A stretch of DNA of 64,000 nt. It comes from Phoenix dactylifera. Taxonomy: Eukaryota > Streptophyta > Magnoliopsida > Arecales > Arecaceae. This document shows positions 34,173 through 46,605 of this stretch, piece after piece. The stretch is from contig NW_024067781.1 in the NCBI RefSeq assembly GCF_009389715.1, forward strand, positions 1-64,000, read 5' to 3'. The notes beneath the pieces are model-generated. The model ran no database searches and was not told where the DNA came from. It saw only the letters and a list, made by a program, of their open reading frames with translations. Numbering within the stretch: position 1 is the first letter of the stretch; each line of letters starts with the position of its first letter. The position numbers were made by a program, and so were the translations under genes.

Positions 34173-37100
34173 ATCTGTTCCTCATAATAAAGACAAAATA
34201 TTACAAACAAAGGCAAGGAAATGAATGAAATGAATATGACAAACTAACATTAACTAAAGTAAGAATCAGAACTTAGATACTATAGATCTAAAGAACTTAC
34301 ATGCTTTTTCAAAAGAACAGGTAAGACTCGAGTTTCATAGCATTTGGGTGTGCACTTCCTTGGAACACGCATGGTGTAAGGAGTTCCAATACGTTTTCCA
34401 CCCTTTTTTGGGAGCTGTTTTATAATTTTAACATCCTTTGAGAGAGAAGATATGAACCAGTCAACATCAAAGATTTCAGCAAAATCACTGCAAAATATAA
34501 TCACAAACAGAAGCACAAAATGTATTCAGTGTACATTTTTGATGACTTGATTTATAAGTGCTTCATTGTTGCAGAAGTTAGAAAGAATAGTATTTGGAGC
34601 AAACCTAGCATCCTTCCAGAAAGACTTTTCATCCAGCTTAGGAACAACAAGTGTCACATTCAAAATGCGAGCTGCAACAACAGCATCTGTTATCTGAAAC
34701 AACCATAGGTAGCAGCCAATTTTTCCATCAGTAATGTTATGCTTATGTTTTCAATATTGATCAAATGGAAGAGCAGAATCAATAACTAAACCAAAACATT
34801 TGGTGACGGCGAATATGAAAGATGAAACCATTCAGGACTCTAACTATTCAACCATTTCTAAAGAAAAAAAAGCAGTAGCCCAACTTGACATAAGGAATAG
34901 AAGGTAAGCCAGATTACCCATACAATCAACATTGGAGATTATCACCAAGGTGAATAGATGATCCAAGAGCATCGCAGAAACAAAAGGCACTAGATGAATA
35001 GAGGATCCAAGAGTATCGCCTAGGGTGAATAGAATTATCAGAGAGCACCACAATCAAACAAGAAGCATGAGGTTAATGGTGTCCAATATGTGAAGAAAAG
35101 ATGGTTTAAAGCAAAGCACTGCTTGCTAGTAACTCTAGTGACTAAATTTTATGGTTCTTTTCCATAATTTGGCCAAAAAATCGCATTTTTGAATTCACCT
35201 TCAATAAATTATGGATCACTCTATTGTTTACCATTCAAACAAACTAACTTTTATATAAACTATATTTACACCAGGTATGTAATTTGCATGAATAAGACAA
35301 AAACCTTATTGTGACATTCCAAATAATAACAATGACCATTTACGCATCATTTTTCTGAAGGAAAGCTAGTCATCAAAGAGTACCCTAAAAGGTAAACTCT
35401 ACATAAAGCGAGACAAATAAGAGTTTATATTGAAAATGATCATAAATATTACCCATGGGACTCAAATTTCAAAGTTTAAGTTTAATGGAAACTTTAAATA
35501 CATGACTATCAATGAAAAACAGAATAAAAATCTGTAAAAATTAAACCTAAATACCCAAAATTAGAAAAGGAATGTTTCATTTTGAGTTCAAATTGATCCA
35601 AAACAAGGATTAGTTTGGTAGTTCTAGATGAAACTGAATTTTGTGGTCAAATTTATCATATACTTGAGCTATTTATGGCACCCTATAAAGGCTCTATGTT
35701 GCTCCAATCGAGAATTCTTCAAAGTTCAAACAGTGATGGTATAGATGACAGACTCCCATAATGATTTTTCACTTGACAACAATAGCCAGCTCAAATTGGT
35801 AATGCATTTAGATGGGTTCTAAAAGGCTTCACTGATGGCAAACAGACTGAAATTCTATTATACGAAAATCAATTATAATTGCTTCCCTTTCCACTGGCAC
35901 CCACAACTGCTCAAATTGAGGTGATAAGAGGTATAATCTTCCTGAGTTCAAGGATTTCTAGAATGTTACTATGGATGACAGGAAGTAAGCTCAATTCAAA
36001 TTAAACCTATGGATGAACAATTGCAGGAATTTAACTTAACGGGCAAGGCAGATACTGAGGCCATTTCTAGATTGGTGGATCTTGGGAGGATGGCTGGCAG
36101 AGTAACATCAAAACAATGCGAGGAATTTCAACAAGCAAGAAAACCAGTAGGATCTACAAGAGAGACATTTCCCACAATTATAGTACACGGATATCAAAAC
36201 AGTGATGATGGTCAGTGTCTTCACTTTATCATTCAATGCCTTCTTAGTCCAATCTAAGCACCAAGGAAATATTTCCTGTAAAAGAAAGTAGGATGGTCTG
36301 GTGATGTGGGGAATTATTTTATCTTCTCAAACTGCAAAAATAATCCATGATTCAAAGGCCAAATTCCTGGAAACGTATTGTAGATTATTCCACTAAGTCA
36401 AGTTCTTTTCCCATAGAAAGTTGAAACGCCGGGCTGGTTGGGTCAACAATCACCGAAAGCTAGAAACTGACCAAAACTAGTTTCAATGAAAAGTCCACAC
36501 GGAATTTCAACTGAAGCAAAATCATCCCACGCGTATAAACCAGCCAATAAATGTTGTAACGTCTATTCAAAAAATTACCATAAAACAGAGAACAAAGTAA
36601 AGAAATTTATTAACACTGGACAAATATCTCACCCCCGTCCGCTGCTGGTTTAATCCTCCACTGGTCGCAATCATCAAGTACCGATTAGGTTGAATGATGG
36701 TTTCCGCTTCTGTAAAAGGAGGGAAAAAATTAACTAACGACAATATCGAGAGACAAATACCCATTTACTCGAAACGAACTATATTTAAACAGAATAAAAA
36801 CGAATTAATAATACGATTTAAAACCAAAAACTCAACCAACAGATTCAGAAACCTCAAAATCATTAACTTGCAAGTAAACACTGCATTCGATTGCAGTTTT
36901 TAGCAGATGAACAGCAAATCAGACCAGAACCCAACACATACTTGGAAACTCACTGCTCGCATTGCTGCATCCATAGAAGTATTTAGCCTGCTTCGAGTCC
37001 CACAGATCACTCACCGGACTCCCTCCTCCACTCTATTTAATACATATATTTATATATCAGCATCGGCCACATTGAAATCAATCAAACGTACCCATTGAAT

Positions 37101-37258
37101 CAATGGAGTTAATAGGAAAAAAAACAAACCGGAACACGAAATGTATCGGCGCCAACTACATTCCTCTGGAGCTCCACCGGATTCTTAAGCTAAAAAAAAA
37201 GAACCAAAAATGAGAACGAGAAATCGATCAAAAAGAAAAAAAACAAAAACAGAGGTGG

Positions 37259-37320
<62 letters not shown>

Positions 37321-37530
37321 GGGGGTGGATACCAGGAGGGAGTGGTGATTGGGGCGGCGGGGGTGGGGGAAGGACGGGTGGTCTGGGAGGGGCGGGGAGA
37401 GGAGGGATTGGAAGGCGATGACGACGAGGAGAAGCAGCGCGGCGACGGAGAGGGCGTAGGTCGCCGGCACTGCCGGGATCACCCACCGGCGGTCGTGGTG
37501 GTGGTGGTGGCGCCGCCGCTGGAACCCCAT
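29887..37530 (-). CDS. GDP-fucose protein O-fucosyltransferase family protein
   Basis: Ten coding exons on the minus strand: 37530-37333, 37183-37130, 37032-36942, 36709-36633, 34693-34605, 34487-34301, 32281-32100, 30944-30842, 30743-30412 and 30331-29887. They sum to 1758 bases, 585 residues, and every splice phase agrees. Type II Golgi topology: His/Arg-rich start, then a membrane anchor at about 25-45. Family motifs: NRYLMIATSGGLNQQRTG (123-140), ITDAVVAARILNVTLVVPKLD, DFAEIFDVDWFI, MRVPRKC, the catalytic-type HLRFEPDM (291-298), CYYGGGEKER, CPLTPEEVG, IYVASGEVYGGEETLAPL, DVFVTNNNGNMARMLAGRR, and an acidic tail ending EEMLSD. The family transfers fucose to protein or cell-wall targets; this member's acceptor is unknown. 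Exon 2 may start at 37189 instead (two more codons). Intron 4 (~1.9 kb) and intron 6 (~2 kb) are the largest. Confidence 0.92.
34115..34169. repeat. (TA)n microsatellite
   Basis: About 27 uninterrupted TA dinucleotides in intron 6 of the O-fucosyltransferase gene. Confidence 0.95.
37254..37320. repeat. (GATA)n/(GA)n microsatellite
   Basis: GATA repeats followed by GA repeats immediately inside intron 1 of the O-fucosyltransferase gene, about 12 bp from its donor site on the minus strand. Confidence 0.95.
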
Positions 37531-37690
37531 CTCTCTTCCTTCCCTACGTTCGTTTCTTCCGAAAGCTCTCTGGTTCTCTTCTTGCTATCTTTTCAAATAT
37601 AAGCGCGACAACGAGGACGACGACGGACTCTTCTTCTTCTCCGCCCACAACGACTCCATAATACCTCGTGCCTCCGGGAGTGAGAATATC

Positions 37691-37691
<1 letters not shown>

Positions 37692-37724
<33 letters not shown>
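37692..37724. repeat. (GA)n microsatellite upstream of the O-fucosyltransferase gene
   Basis: A GA run about 160 bp upstream of the start codon, in the likely 5' UTR or promoter. A (GGGA)n run follows at about 37788-37812. Together they create several spurious Arg/Glu or Ser/Leu ORFs. Confidence 0.9.
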
Positions 37725-37729
<5 letters not shown>

Positions 37730-37812
37730 TTTAGTTGGTTGTTTTGGGATTCGGTATCGAAGTGGTTGGGTCTGGGGGAGGAAAGAAGGGAGGGAGGGAG
37801 GGAGGGAGGGAG

Positions 37813-39069
37813 AAAACGCCAGAACCGGAAGCGGCCTGGAGTGGGTTGGCCGGGTGTTTCTTTTTCGCACCCTCCTACTTTGTATCGTATTGTATTGGCC
37901 GTCACCACGTGCCCCGGAGGGAGTCGGTAGTCCGTTTCTTTTCTTTCTACTATCTTCGATTACGTTTCTATCCTCTCTTGAATAGGGGCGTTCTGGGAAC
38001 ACCGGCTGTTGAACTAAATGGAGGGAATATCCAAATTTGGAAGACGAGGGGGGAGGCGGTGCACGAATTTTAAGGCAGTATTGTTATTTTTGTTGCCTAA
38101 TAATATGGTTCCGTGGCTGGGAATCTGTTTTTTTTTTTTTTTTTTATCTTCCTCTTTTTGGATTGGGGCGTTGGGATATCGGTTACTGAGATGAGCGAAG
38201 GAATGCCTGAATTTGGACGCACGAATCTTGAGGCAAATGTGGGAGTGGTGTGCGAATCTTGAAGTTTTAAGGGATTGGGTCTAAGCTTAAAATTTTGGAA
38301 GAACGGTTGTGGGAGATAAAAGCCAGTGAGATGGTAATCTTTGGACTTGTTCTTCGACTACGAGAGTAGACCATATTGTTGTCAAAAACAAAGGAAAAGA
38401 AACAAGCTTGCTCTTAATCTACTCAAAAGGAATGTATATATATATTCTTGAGTGTCTTTTTCAACTTTGTGGATGAAGTCACAATGATGTTTTCCTGATT
38501 CTCGACCATTCTCGAATCCTTTTATAGTTCTTTGCGACTATATGTAGCACAACATTTCCGCATTGAGGATATGCAATTGCTGAAACTAAACTTTATTCGA
38601 CAAATGGTTGGAGACCAAATTTTGCAAATGGGACCTAGATTTGCCAAATTATAACATTGCCGCCCTCGAATAATATATGGATTTCAGCTTCTTAGTTACG
38701 AGTGTCTGGCTTTGTAAAAGATAGCAAGAGAATGGTGGGTGGATGTGTGGGTGGTCCGAAAAATGTTTGCAGAAATAAGGGATTACTCGAAGGTTATGGT
38801 TGAGTTTGTGAAAGAGGAGTTATGATCGCAAAATGGTTAATGGACCGGTCTTCGGATAGAGAAGGAAAAGATATTGTAGCTAAGAAAACGACCCAACAGT
38901 AAACTGCATGTGCTCTCTTGACCAATGGTATGATGGGGGGACTTATGATGATAAACGTAAAAGAAAAGAGAGAGTGATAGCAACCACCGGAGGAAAAAAG
39001 TGGCATGTTTTGTTTTTCTAGTATTAATATTATTATTATTGTTATTATCTTAATAGTTGTTTCTAACGC
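37813..39069. other. Intergenic; promoter side of the O-fucosyltransferase gene
   Basis: GC-rich for the first ~250 bp, then AT-rich. No gene seen. A T17-18 run lies at about 38129-38147. Confidence 0.55.
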
Positions 39070-39080
39070 AGCACAAGAGA

Positions 39081-40047
39081 TTTTTTTTTTTTTTTTTGTC
39101 AAAACATCGTTTCATTTCCAATAACTCAAGTTTGAGTACATCCTGCCAAATCGAAAGAAAGTAAACAATACAACAAGTGGGGAACACCTGCTAAACTCGT
39201 CCAGATGACGTCTCCAAAATGACATGCCACATATAAGGCGACCCAGTCCGCTGTTCTGTTCGCCTCTCGATACACATGAACAATCTGGATAGTAGACAAC
39301 TCCTGTACCAGTCTGCAAGTATCCCGGATCAGCGAGTGACCATCGCCATACCTATCCACTTCCTATATCCAATCAGTCACCGTGGCAGAGTCTCTTTCAA
39401 TACACAACTTGTCGACACCCAGCCCATGTCTCACATACAAGATACCCTCCCAGGCTGCTCGTAGCTCCGCCCCTACAGCAGTCAAACCTGGTGTGCTCCG
39501 TCCACCAGCTGCAATCAGTCTACCATCATGATCCCTAATAACAAAGCCCACTCTACCGGATGCGCTATCCATCGCCATACCACCATCAAAATTCACCTTA
39601 AGATAACCAGGGGGTGGGAGTACCCAAGAAAGAGAAGCATACTTGGGCGCTACAACAGCAGCATAAGTACCCCAGATATCTCTGGCCAACCCAAATGAAG
39701 TCGATGGTGCCAACAAAGAGACCTCCATAGCCTGGGGCACAGCTCTGTCCATCACAAGCCTAGGGAGCGACCCTCTCCTCTCGAATAGGCAATTATCCCT
39801 ATCCAGCCATATATGATAAGCTAGATAGGCCACCACTACTCCCAGCTCGGTTGTGCTAGGCCTCCGAGAGGAATCCCTCAAAAACAGTAATAAGTCCTTC
39901 ACTGACTCCCACCTTGAGGGTAAAGGCGCAGATGAACTACTCCAAATTTGTACAGCCCTGGGATAGTGAAGTAAGACATGGCATATGGATTCCTCGATAT
40001 CCGGGCATACCTCACAATACTGGGTCATCCTCGCTCCCCGTCTAACC
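39081..40047 (-). mobile_element. 5'-truncated LINE (zf-RVT and RNase H part)
   Basis: Non-LTR retrotransposon 3' end on the minus strand. The reading frame from 40052 shows a CEVCPDIEESICHVLLHYP zinc-binding region, then an RNase H domain: LKVNFDGGM, GFVIRDHDGRL, AELRAAWEGI, IERDSATVTDW, and YREANRTADWVA. One in-frame TAG at 39363-39365 interrupts it (most simply a CAG glutamine codon gone to TAG), after which the frame resumes to 39126. The element ends in a poly(A) tail (poly-T on plus at 39081-39097). An 11 bp repeat AGCACAAGAGA at 39070-39080 and 40048-40058 marks the target-site duplication. It is not functional. Confidence 0.9.
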
Positions 40048-40058
40048 AGCACAAGAGA

Positions 40059-40514
40059 CCTTCAGCGCGTGTGATTGCATGCGCTCATATGATTGTAGCC
40101 GGAGGTCAGCATATTTTTCACAAATCTGCTATCAGTATAGAGCTGAAAGCTGCATGGAAGGGCATCAACCATGCCAAGTTAATTCTAGGTGCGAACATTA
40201 TCTATCTTGAAGATGACTCAGCCACGATGATCGACTGAATTTAGGACCAATACAACTATGTTGACCGGTATCCACTGCTTCGGGATATCTACAGACTCAT
40301 GAAAGGATTTGTTTCCTTCCAGGCTACTTATGTCTATCAAAAGGCAAACATTGCTGCTGGTTGGGTTGCCTTCTATGCTATGCATTATTCAAGAAAGTTT
40401 TTTTAGAAAAGTCTCGAGTCTATTTCTTCTTCTCTTTATCAACTTCTTCTCTCTGAGCTTTTTGGATGTACTTATACGTGTCTGGTGTGTCACCATTGTA
40501 TTAAAAAAAAAAAA
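40059..40514 (+). mobile_element. Older LINE 3' fragment, opposite orientation
   Basis: Plus-strand RNase H remnants: ISIELKAAWKGINHAKLILGA, LEDDSATMID, then after stops YQKANIAAGWVAFYAMHYS. It ends in a poly(A) run at 40501-40514. Several in-frame stops show it is older than the LINE on its left, which inserted at or beside its 5' part. Confidence 0.75.
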
Positions 40515-41679
40515 AATTGTTGCACCCCTTAACCATTTCTCATTTTGAATATAATATTTTCTTAGACGTATCATATGACTCTCGGAGGGAAAGAAAACCA
40601 GATCATCGGCGAAGGTATGGTCTTATTCACTCACACCGTCTTATCTCGCCTAACAGTTTTGTCATGATGCACGTTTTCTTCCCACTGACATAACGATCAA
40701 TATTTGGTTGTAGTACATGAATGGGACCCAATTAGCCCGAAACCGAGCGAGGTGAGAATTACCAAATCAACCAGGAACGAAAAGGGATTGGAGGATATTT
40801 TAGAAATATAATTTATTCTATTCTATATATTTAAAATGGAGACTCAATTTATAAAAATTCTTCATGTACCATGCTAGTATTAATAATATTAATATATTTA
40901 ACTATAATTAAATTTATTATTTAATATGTAATAAATATTAATGCGTTCGACTATTATTAAAAAAATAATTAGCAAAAAGGAGGGAAAAAATACTCCGTCC
41001 ATCGTGCAAGGTCGATATTATTTATTTTGATATAAATGATGAGTTTCCGGTCATAGGCTTTTGTATAGAGTTTTTCGTTCACTATGTAAATATATGATAG
41101 AAATTTTTACTTGACTATTATTAAAATTTATTATTTAATATATAATAAAATTTAGCTATTTAAATTTTATATTTATTATATTTTATTATATTATTATATT
41201 TTATTTTAGAAATAACTAGAAAAAGAAAAAAAAATTGTTCGCTGCGCCCCATGCTAAACTATTATTCATGTGAAAATTGTTATTAATGCAGAAGTTCGAC
41301 CATCATTAAAATTTGTTGCTTAATATCCAAAAAAAATCTATTAAAATTTTCTATTTATTATATATTAATATATTAATATATTATATTTTTAAAATAATTG
41401 ATAAAAAATAAATAATTATATGTTTATTCATTATGTTGGTATTTATGATAAAAAAATTTCATGATGATTTAGCTTTGGTAGATTTCTTCCCTTGCTATTT
41501 GATACTACTTTCAGCAACAATTTGAATTCGTATTTGGCCATCATTAAAATTTATTAGTTGGTATACAATAAAATTTAATTATTTATTCTAATTTATTATG
41601 TTATTATGTTATATTTTAAAGATAATTAAAAAAACAAAATTATATTATGTGCAATGATATGGGGCGGAGCCCAAAGTTA
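40515..41679. other. AT-rich intergenic DNA
   Basis: Three diverged copies of a phrase like ACTATTATTAAAATTTATTATTTAATATATAATAAA are visible (about 40905, 41110 and 41545), suggesting an old tandem or dispersed repeat. No gene seen. Confidence 0.5.
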
Positions 41680-42035
41680 AAACCGCGCTTTTTTTTCTTT
41701 GGCGAAATCTTTATACAATACATGCACAAATACACACAATAAAATCAGAAAACAAAAGATCACGGAGTGCCCGAGGCAACTCCTCCTCTTCTGCCTACAA
41801 GGTGCTCCTAGAATGGTTAGCCACATAAGCGGCCGCTCAATCTGCAGTCTCGTTGGCCTCTCTAAAGACACTTGACCTAAAAAGCCCCACCATCCTTCAT
41901 CATCATCCAGATATCTCGAAGCAAAAAGTGGTTCGAGCTCACATTCCTCGGACCTCCCTGGATCAATTGACCACTATGGCCGAGTCACCCTCAAGAATAA
42001 CCGAGCTGGCCTGTAGCACTCGCCGCTTATGATGA
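41680..42035 (-). mobile_element. LINE 3'-end fragment
   Basis: The minus strand contains decayed RNase H segments, including LEGDSAIVV-like and ANETADW-like pieces, then a short poly(A) (plus-strand T8 near 41688). It is related to the LINE at 39-40 kb but heavily degraded. Confidence 0.55.
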
Positions 42036-42036
42036 A

Positions 42037-42650
42037 TAGGGGTGGCAATCGGGTCGGGTCAGGTTATAAACGGGTCGGATCACATGCAGGTCGGGTCAGA
42101 AAATCATAAACCTGAACCCGACCTGTTTATTAAACAAGTCAGAAATTACAACCTGAGTCCGTCATGTTTAATAAACAGGTAACCCGATCCGACCCTTTTA
42201 ACTTGTTTAATAAACATGTCAGAAATTACAACCTAAATCTGTCATGTTTAATAAACAGGTAACCCGACCCGACCCTTTTAATCTGTTTAATAAACAGGTA
42301 ACCTGTTTGCCCAACCTGACCCTTTTAATCTGTTTAATAAACAGGTAACCTGTTTGCCCAACCCGACCCGTTTATACTTGTTTAACCTGTCCAACCCAAC
42401 CTATTTAACCTGCCCAACCCGACCAGTTTAGACATGTTTATACTCGTTTAACCTGTTTAGACATGTTTAACCCGTTTAACATGTTTAGACCTGCCTAACA
42501 GTTAAACGGGTTAAACGGATCTGACATCTAAAATCCGTATTCGACCCAATTAATAAACAGATTAAAAGGATCGACCTGTTTACGATCTGAACCTATTTAG
42601 GCCAAACCCAAACCTGTTTATGGCGGGTCGAACACGGATCGGGTTGGCGG
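42037..42650. mobile_element. MITE-like repeat rich in GGGTCGGGT
   Basis: It begins TAGGGGTGGCAATCGGGTCGG, a typical start of plant hAT-like non-autonomous repeats. Inside are many near-copies of AACCTGTTTAATAAACAGGT, itself an inverted repeat, tandemly reiterated. It has no coding capacity, and the right end is not clear. Confidence 0.5.
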
Positions 42651-43534
42651 ATTGGATCATATTTTATCATCTTTAATATCGAAGATCTGCCTAGGCAGCT
42701 CTTAACTTTGTTTCGAAAATTTTTTATATCTTCTTTTAAAATAGATCTGCCGAAGTTGGTCTTGAGAAAACATGGAGATGGAGGCTCCCAAACGAAAAAC
42801 CGCGTTTCCTTGGTTGTCTTGGTAGCTTTTTGTTGATTGACAGCAAAGGCAAACACGAGAGCTCCAAATCCCAGTAATCTTCATATTATATTTTCCTACG
42901 GAATGGTTCATGGCCGAGAATACCCCTACAAGTTTGACAATCTGCCCCAGCCTTTGCGTCCAACGGTGGCATTTCGAAAGCTTTGAAACCCAAACGCTAA
43001 TTCGAAACCTCAGCGATGCTCGTTCACATATTTAATCACGAACGTCGTCGCAATTCCCGATAATCGCGCCAAAAGACTAGGTGCATTTTGGATCACCTTT
43101 GTTGCCTTCTATAATTTAATTTGATTGCTACTTGATAAATAATATGTTTGCTAGGGATTTGTTGAACCTTTCTAACGCATTATAGAATTAGAGTCAACAC
43201 AAACACAAAGGTTCGTTTATCTAACTCCAATGACATAGTGCAATTCACAACTACTTCATTGACCTCTCTCAGTGGACCGAAAGCAATCGCTGCCACCGGA
43301 TCGAAATGGACAACTTTAGTGGACCCCGTACCTCTCATCGATAGAAGTATCAATTTTCTATTATTTATAGTTTGCACCGTAGAATACTGTGTAATATTCG
43401 ATAGTTTCCATAAAAAAAATGAACGGCTGTGCCAGACAAAACAATCCTGCATTTCATATATGGTACATCATTGTTGATAGTCATCCATTTTTTTATGGCG
43501 GCTATCAAATGCTTCACAGTATTTTATGCACTGC

Positions 43535-44275
43535 TAGAGGTGTAAATGGGTCAAGTCAGACCGGATCATGAATGGTTAGGTTGGGTCCATGTATAATCCG
43601 GATCCAACCCAAATAAATCGAGTCCGGGTCAGAAACTATGATTTCTTTGCATCCTTAGTTCCTGTGCATCATAGCGAGGAGTCGGTATCTGTTATAAATA
43701 TGGGCTATGACATCTAAAGTCTTTGAAGTTTGATAGAAAGGTCAAGCAAAATAGTAATATATGATGAATTAGAGCTCATATAAGGTGAACTCTGCCTTCA
43801 TTTTCAGTAAAACTATCAGAAGTCTGCCCACAATTTTATCTATTTAAGATTCTCTAAATTGCTGGCTCATGAACTGAATGGATAAGCTCTATGATCAATA
43901 AATAATCTACAGTTCCAATAAAAAAAAACATAAATATAATAAAATAATCAAAGAAAGAATTTTAATATTTGTTAAATCAAATTTGATGTGAAATATATTC
44001 TCTTTAGGTCTAAACTAACTTACTTGTTTGCACCTCCGCGGGCCCAAATAATTTCACAGATTCGGATCAGGTTGGATTGGGTTGAGGCAGGTCGTAGAAT
44101 TGAAAATCTAAGTTTATCCAAATTTCAAATAAATTAGATCGAGTATGAATTCAGGAAGCTTAGACTTGATTCGGAAAATGAAACTGGTCCAATTTTAGGA
44201 TCCGACTCAAAATGGGCCAGGTCGGATTTTAGCGGGTCAGGTCAGGTCACAGGTCAACCCGACCCATGACATTGC
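43535..44275. mobile_element. Second MITE-like GGGTC-rich repeat
   Basis: It begins TAGAGGTGTAAATGGGTCAA and ends near CAACCCGACCCATGACATTGC. The GGGTC/GACCC terminal blocks are in inverted orientation around an AT-rich non-coding middle. Confidence 0.45.
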
Positions 44276-45894
44276 ATTATACTTTAACTAAGTAATAACT
44301 AATAAACAACTAAGACAATAACTACAAGTTCCAAAAAAATTTCGAAAATTGAAATGTTTCTCCCAAGAGCCAGCGGGAGGAGGAGTTGGTGGGTGTCCTT
44401 GGTGTGGAGAATTATAAAATGGTCTGCTGGTTTGTCCATCCCCATTATCCTTAGCCTTGGCGCATGTGTTTGTCTTCGTGCAACTTTGTTCACTCCAAAG
44501 AAACATAGGAAACTTTTTTCTTAAAAAGTAGAAGGCAAGGATTTGGTTTCCCGTCACGTTAATATGTCCTTGCGTTGAGTAAAAGCATCTCACCCGTTTC
44601 CAACCATGTTAAGCTGGATGGAAAGTTGGGAGTGGGCATAAGGTTGGTGGAGAGAGCCGGTTGGCCCTTGCAAAAGGGAACGTTCTATTTTACCAAAAAA
44701 AAAAAAAAAAAGGGAACGTTCTCTGGTTTTTATGCAGAGGTGGTTCTGACTTCTGGGGAAGGAATGATGAAGTCGACGGCATCAGTGGAGAGCTGGAAAG
44801 GAGAGAGAGAGAGAGAGAGAAAAAGAAGGCGTGGGAGTCGGTGTGGAGTCTGGTGAAATAGAGGAGAGTTCTGAGTTCTGATAGCTTAGGGTTGGTGAGT
44901 GACTGCAGAGGTGCGGCCCATGGGGGAGGAGCCGTGCACACGTACGAGAAGAGGGGATTCGCCTGCTGGGCAGTGGTTGGAACGGCTCTCTCTTTGCAAC
45001 TGGTTTTTATCACCCAATCTCTTCTGCATTTTGGCACCCCAAAGAGTATATCAACCGTTGGATCGCACCCCGCACATATTTCAAAGCACTCTTAATTTTT
45101 TTATTCATCTATCTGCATTGAGCGAATGTTGTGCGATCCAACGATGGCATTCGCATGAAGGAAGGAGAAATCTTCTTTGCTTCGTTTGGCATTAGAGCTT
45201 TTTGAAGTAGAGTCGGTATGGTTTGATTGCAGGATGAGAAGCATAGGGCTAAGTTGGCCAGAGGTTTATAATCTCGAACATAATATGACTATTTGGATAT
45301 TGCGTTGCACTATATCATGGTTGTGGTGTGATACATAGACAACAATGATCGAGAGATGAACCTCTCTTGTTCGACCTTGAACTACAGTTATGAGGACCAT
45401 ACATGTATGTGTTTAGTATTGTATCAATTATGCATTGGGTAGATCTTGGATGCTTATGCAGGACAAAAAAACCTATATAATACTTTTCATTGGTACTGAC
45501 CATAGACCGATCAGAGTATTTTTTTAATTAGATTTGAATGCGTTTAGACCTTCAGCCTGGCGAGGATGTTGCAGCTTAAACAGAGGGATTATGTGAGGAC
45601 CATACAAGTATGTGTTTAGTCCTATATTGGCTATGCATTGGATAAATCTTATGTACTTAGACATGGTCAAATAATCCAAATAATATATTCCGATTAGTCT
45701 TTTTAGATGAAGTCCTAAGTTGTTACAAGAATTGAGAGGTCAGAGCTCTTTTGTTCAACCATGTACTACTGAGGAATTCAACCATAGTAACGACAAATAC
45801 CTGCTATGGCTTCTACTGAAATACATGTTGGAATTTTTGATATTCAATTTTAACATGGATATTTTTGGTGTATTGAACATAAATAATAAATTTG
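44276..45894. other. Intergenic with dispersed-repeat remains (45395-45690)
   Basis: Two related blocks of the form GAGGACCATACA.GTATGTGTTTAGT...CTATGCATTGGGTAGATCTT occur near 45395 and 45597. They resemble the block at 12090-12200, so this is probably the same dispersed LTR-like repeat family. No gene recognised. Confidence 0.45.
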
Positions 45895-46605
45895 AGAGTG
45901 CAAATAGATAGGGTCGGACTGGGTCATGAGTGATTCCGACCCAACCTAGTTTCTCGTTTGGGTTCTAATGTTGGACCCAAACCCCATTCAATAGAAGATC
46001 GGGTTGAGTCGAGTTTGATCAATTGCTAAAATTTTTGACCTAATAGGTCATTCGGGTCAGGTCGGGTCCATGTATAACCTAGTTTCAATCCAAAAAAATC
46101 AGTTTGGATCCAAATGAATTTGAAAGAGCATGACTGTGTTTGTGAAGAAGAAAATAGTCTCAATGATTTTCTATTTGGATATTGAAGCACAAAAAATCAC
46201 AAACTAGATAAGGTTGACTGAATGCAAATATGCAGTGCTCATCATACCATATTATCTAGAACATACCATGTCTTCATACTCAGGCCTTTTCTAGGCCAAG
46301 TTGTTACTTTATTGCTATAAGTACTCATTATTCTTTAATAAGCCTTCAAAACCAAACAATGAAATGGCATGAATCATTCTATATTTTGAATTGAAGCTAG
46401 AAACTCAAAATGCAAAATACTGCTCACATACAAGACATGCACATCAGTCATAAGTCATAACTTAGAGAACAACACGGGTTCGAGCTTTTTCAGTTCCAAA
46501 TAGTTTATCGGGTTCAGTTCGGGTGGTAGGGTTGGAAACTCAAAATTGCCCAAAATTTAAATGGGTCATGGATCAACCCGACCCATTTGCAACTTTAGAT
46601 AAATT
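45895..46605. mobile_element. Third MITE-like GGGTC-rich repeat
   Basis: The left end TGCAAATAGATAGGGTCGG and right end CAACCCGACCCATTTGCAAC are inverted relative to each other. The interior is AT-rich and non-coding. A partial second right end (CAACCCATTTGCAACCTTAGATAAATTATGAATGA) is repeated at about 46640. Confidence 0.45.

Noticed and set aside
36009-36257. 82-codon plus-strand ORF inside a fucosyltransferase intron
   Set aside because: No motif, no splice context, opposite to the host gene; chance ORF.
37342-38073. Several ORFs upstream of the O-fucosyltransferase gene
   Set aside because: Created by GA and GGGA microsatellites and antisense exon 1; repetitive Arg/Glu or Ser/Leu products.
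44575-45195. Overlapping ORFs around 44.6-45.2 kb
   Set aside because: Contain A- and GA-runs, no domain similarity, and no credible splice structure.
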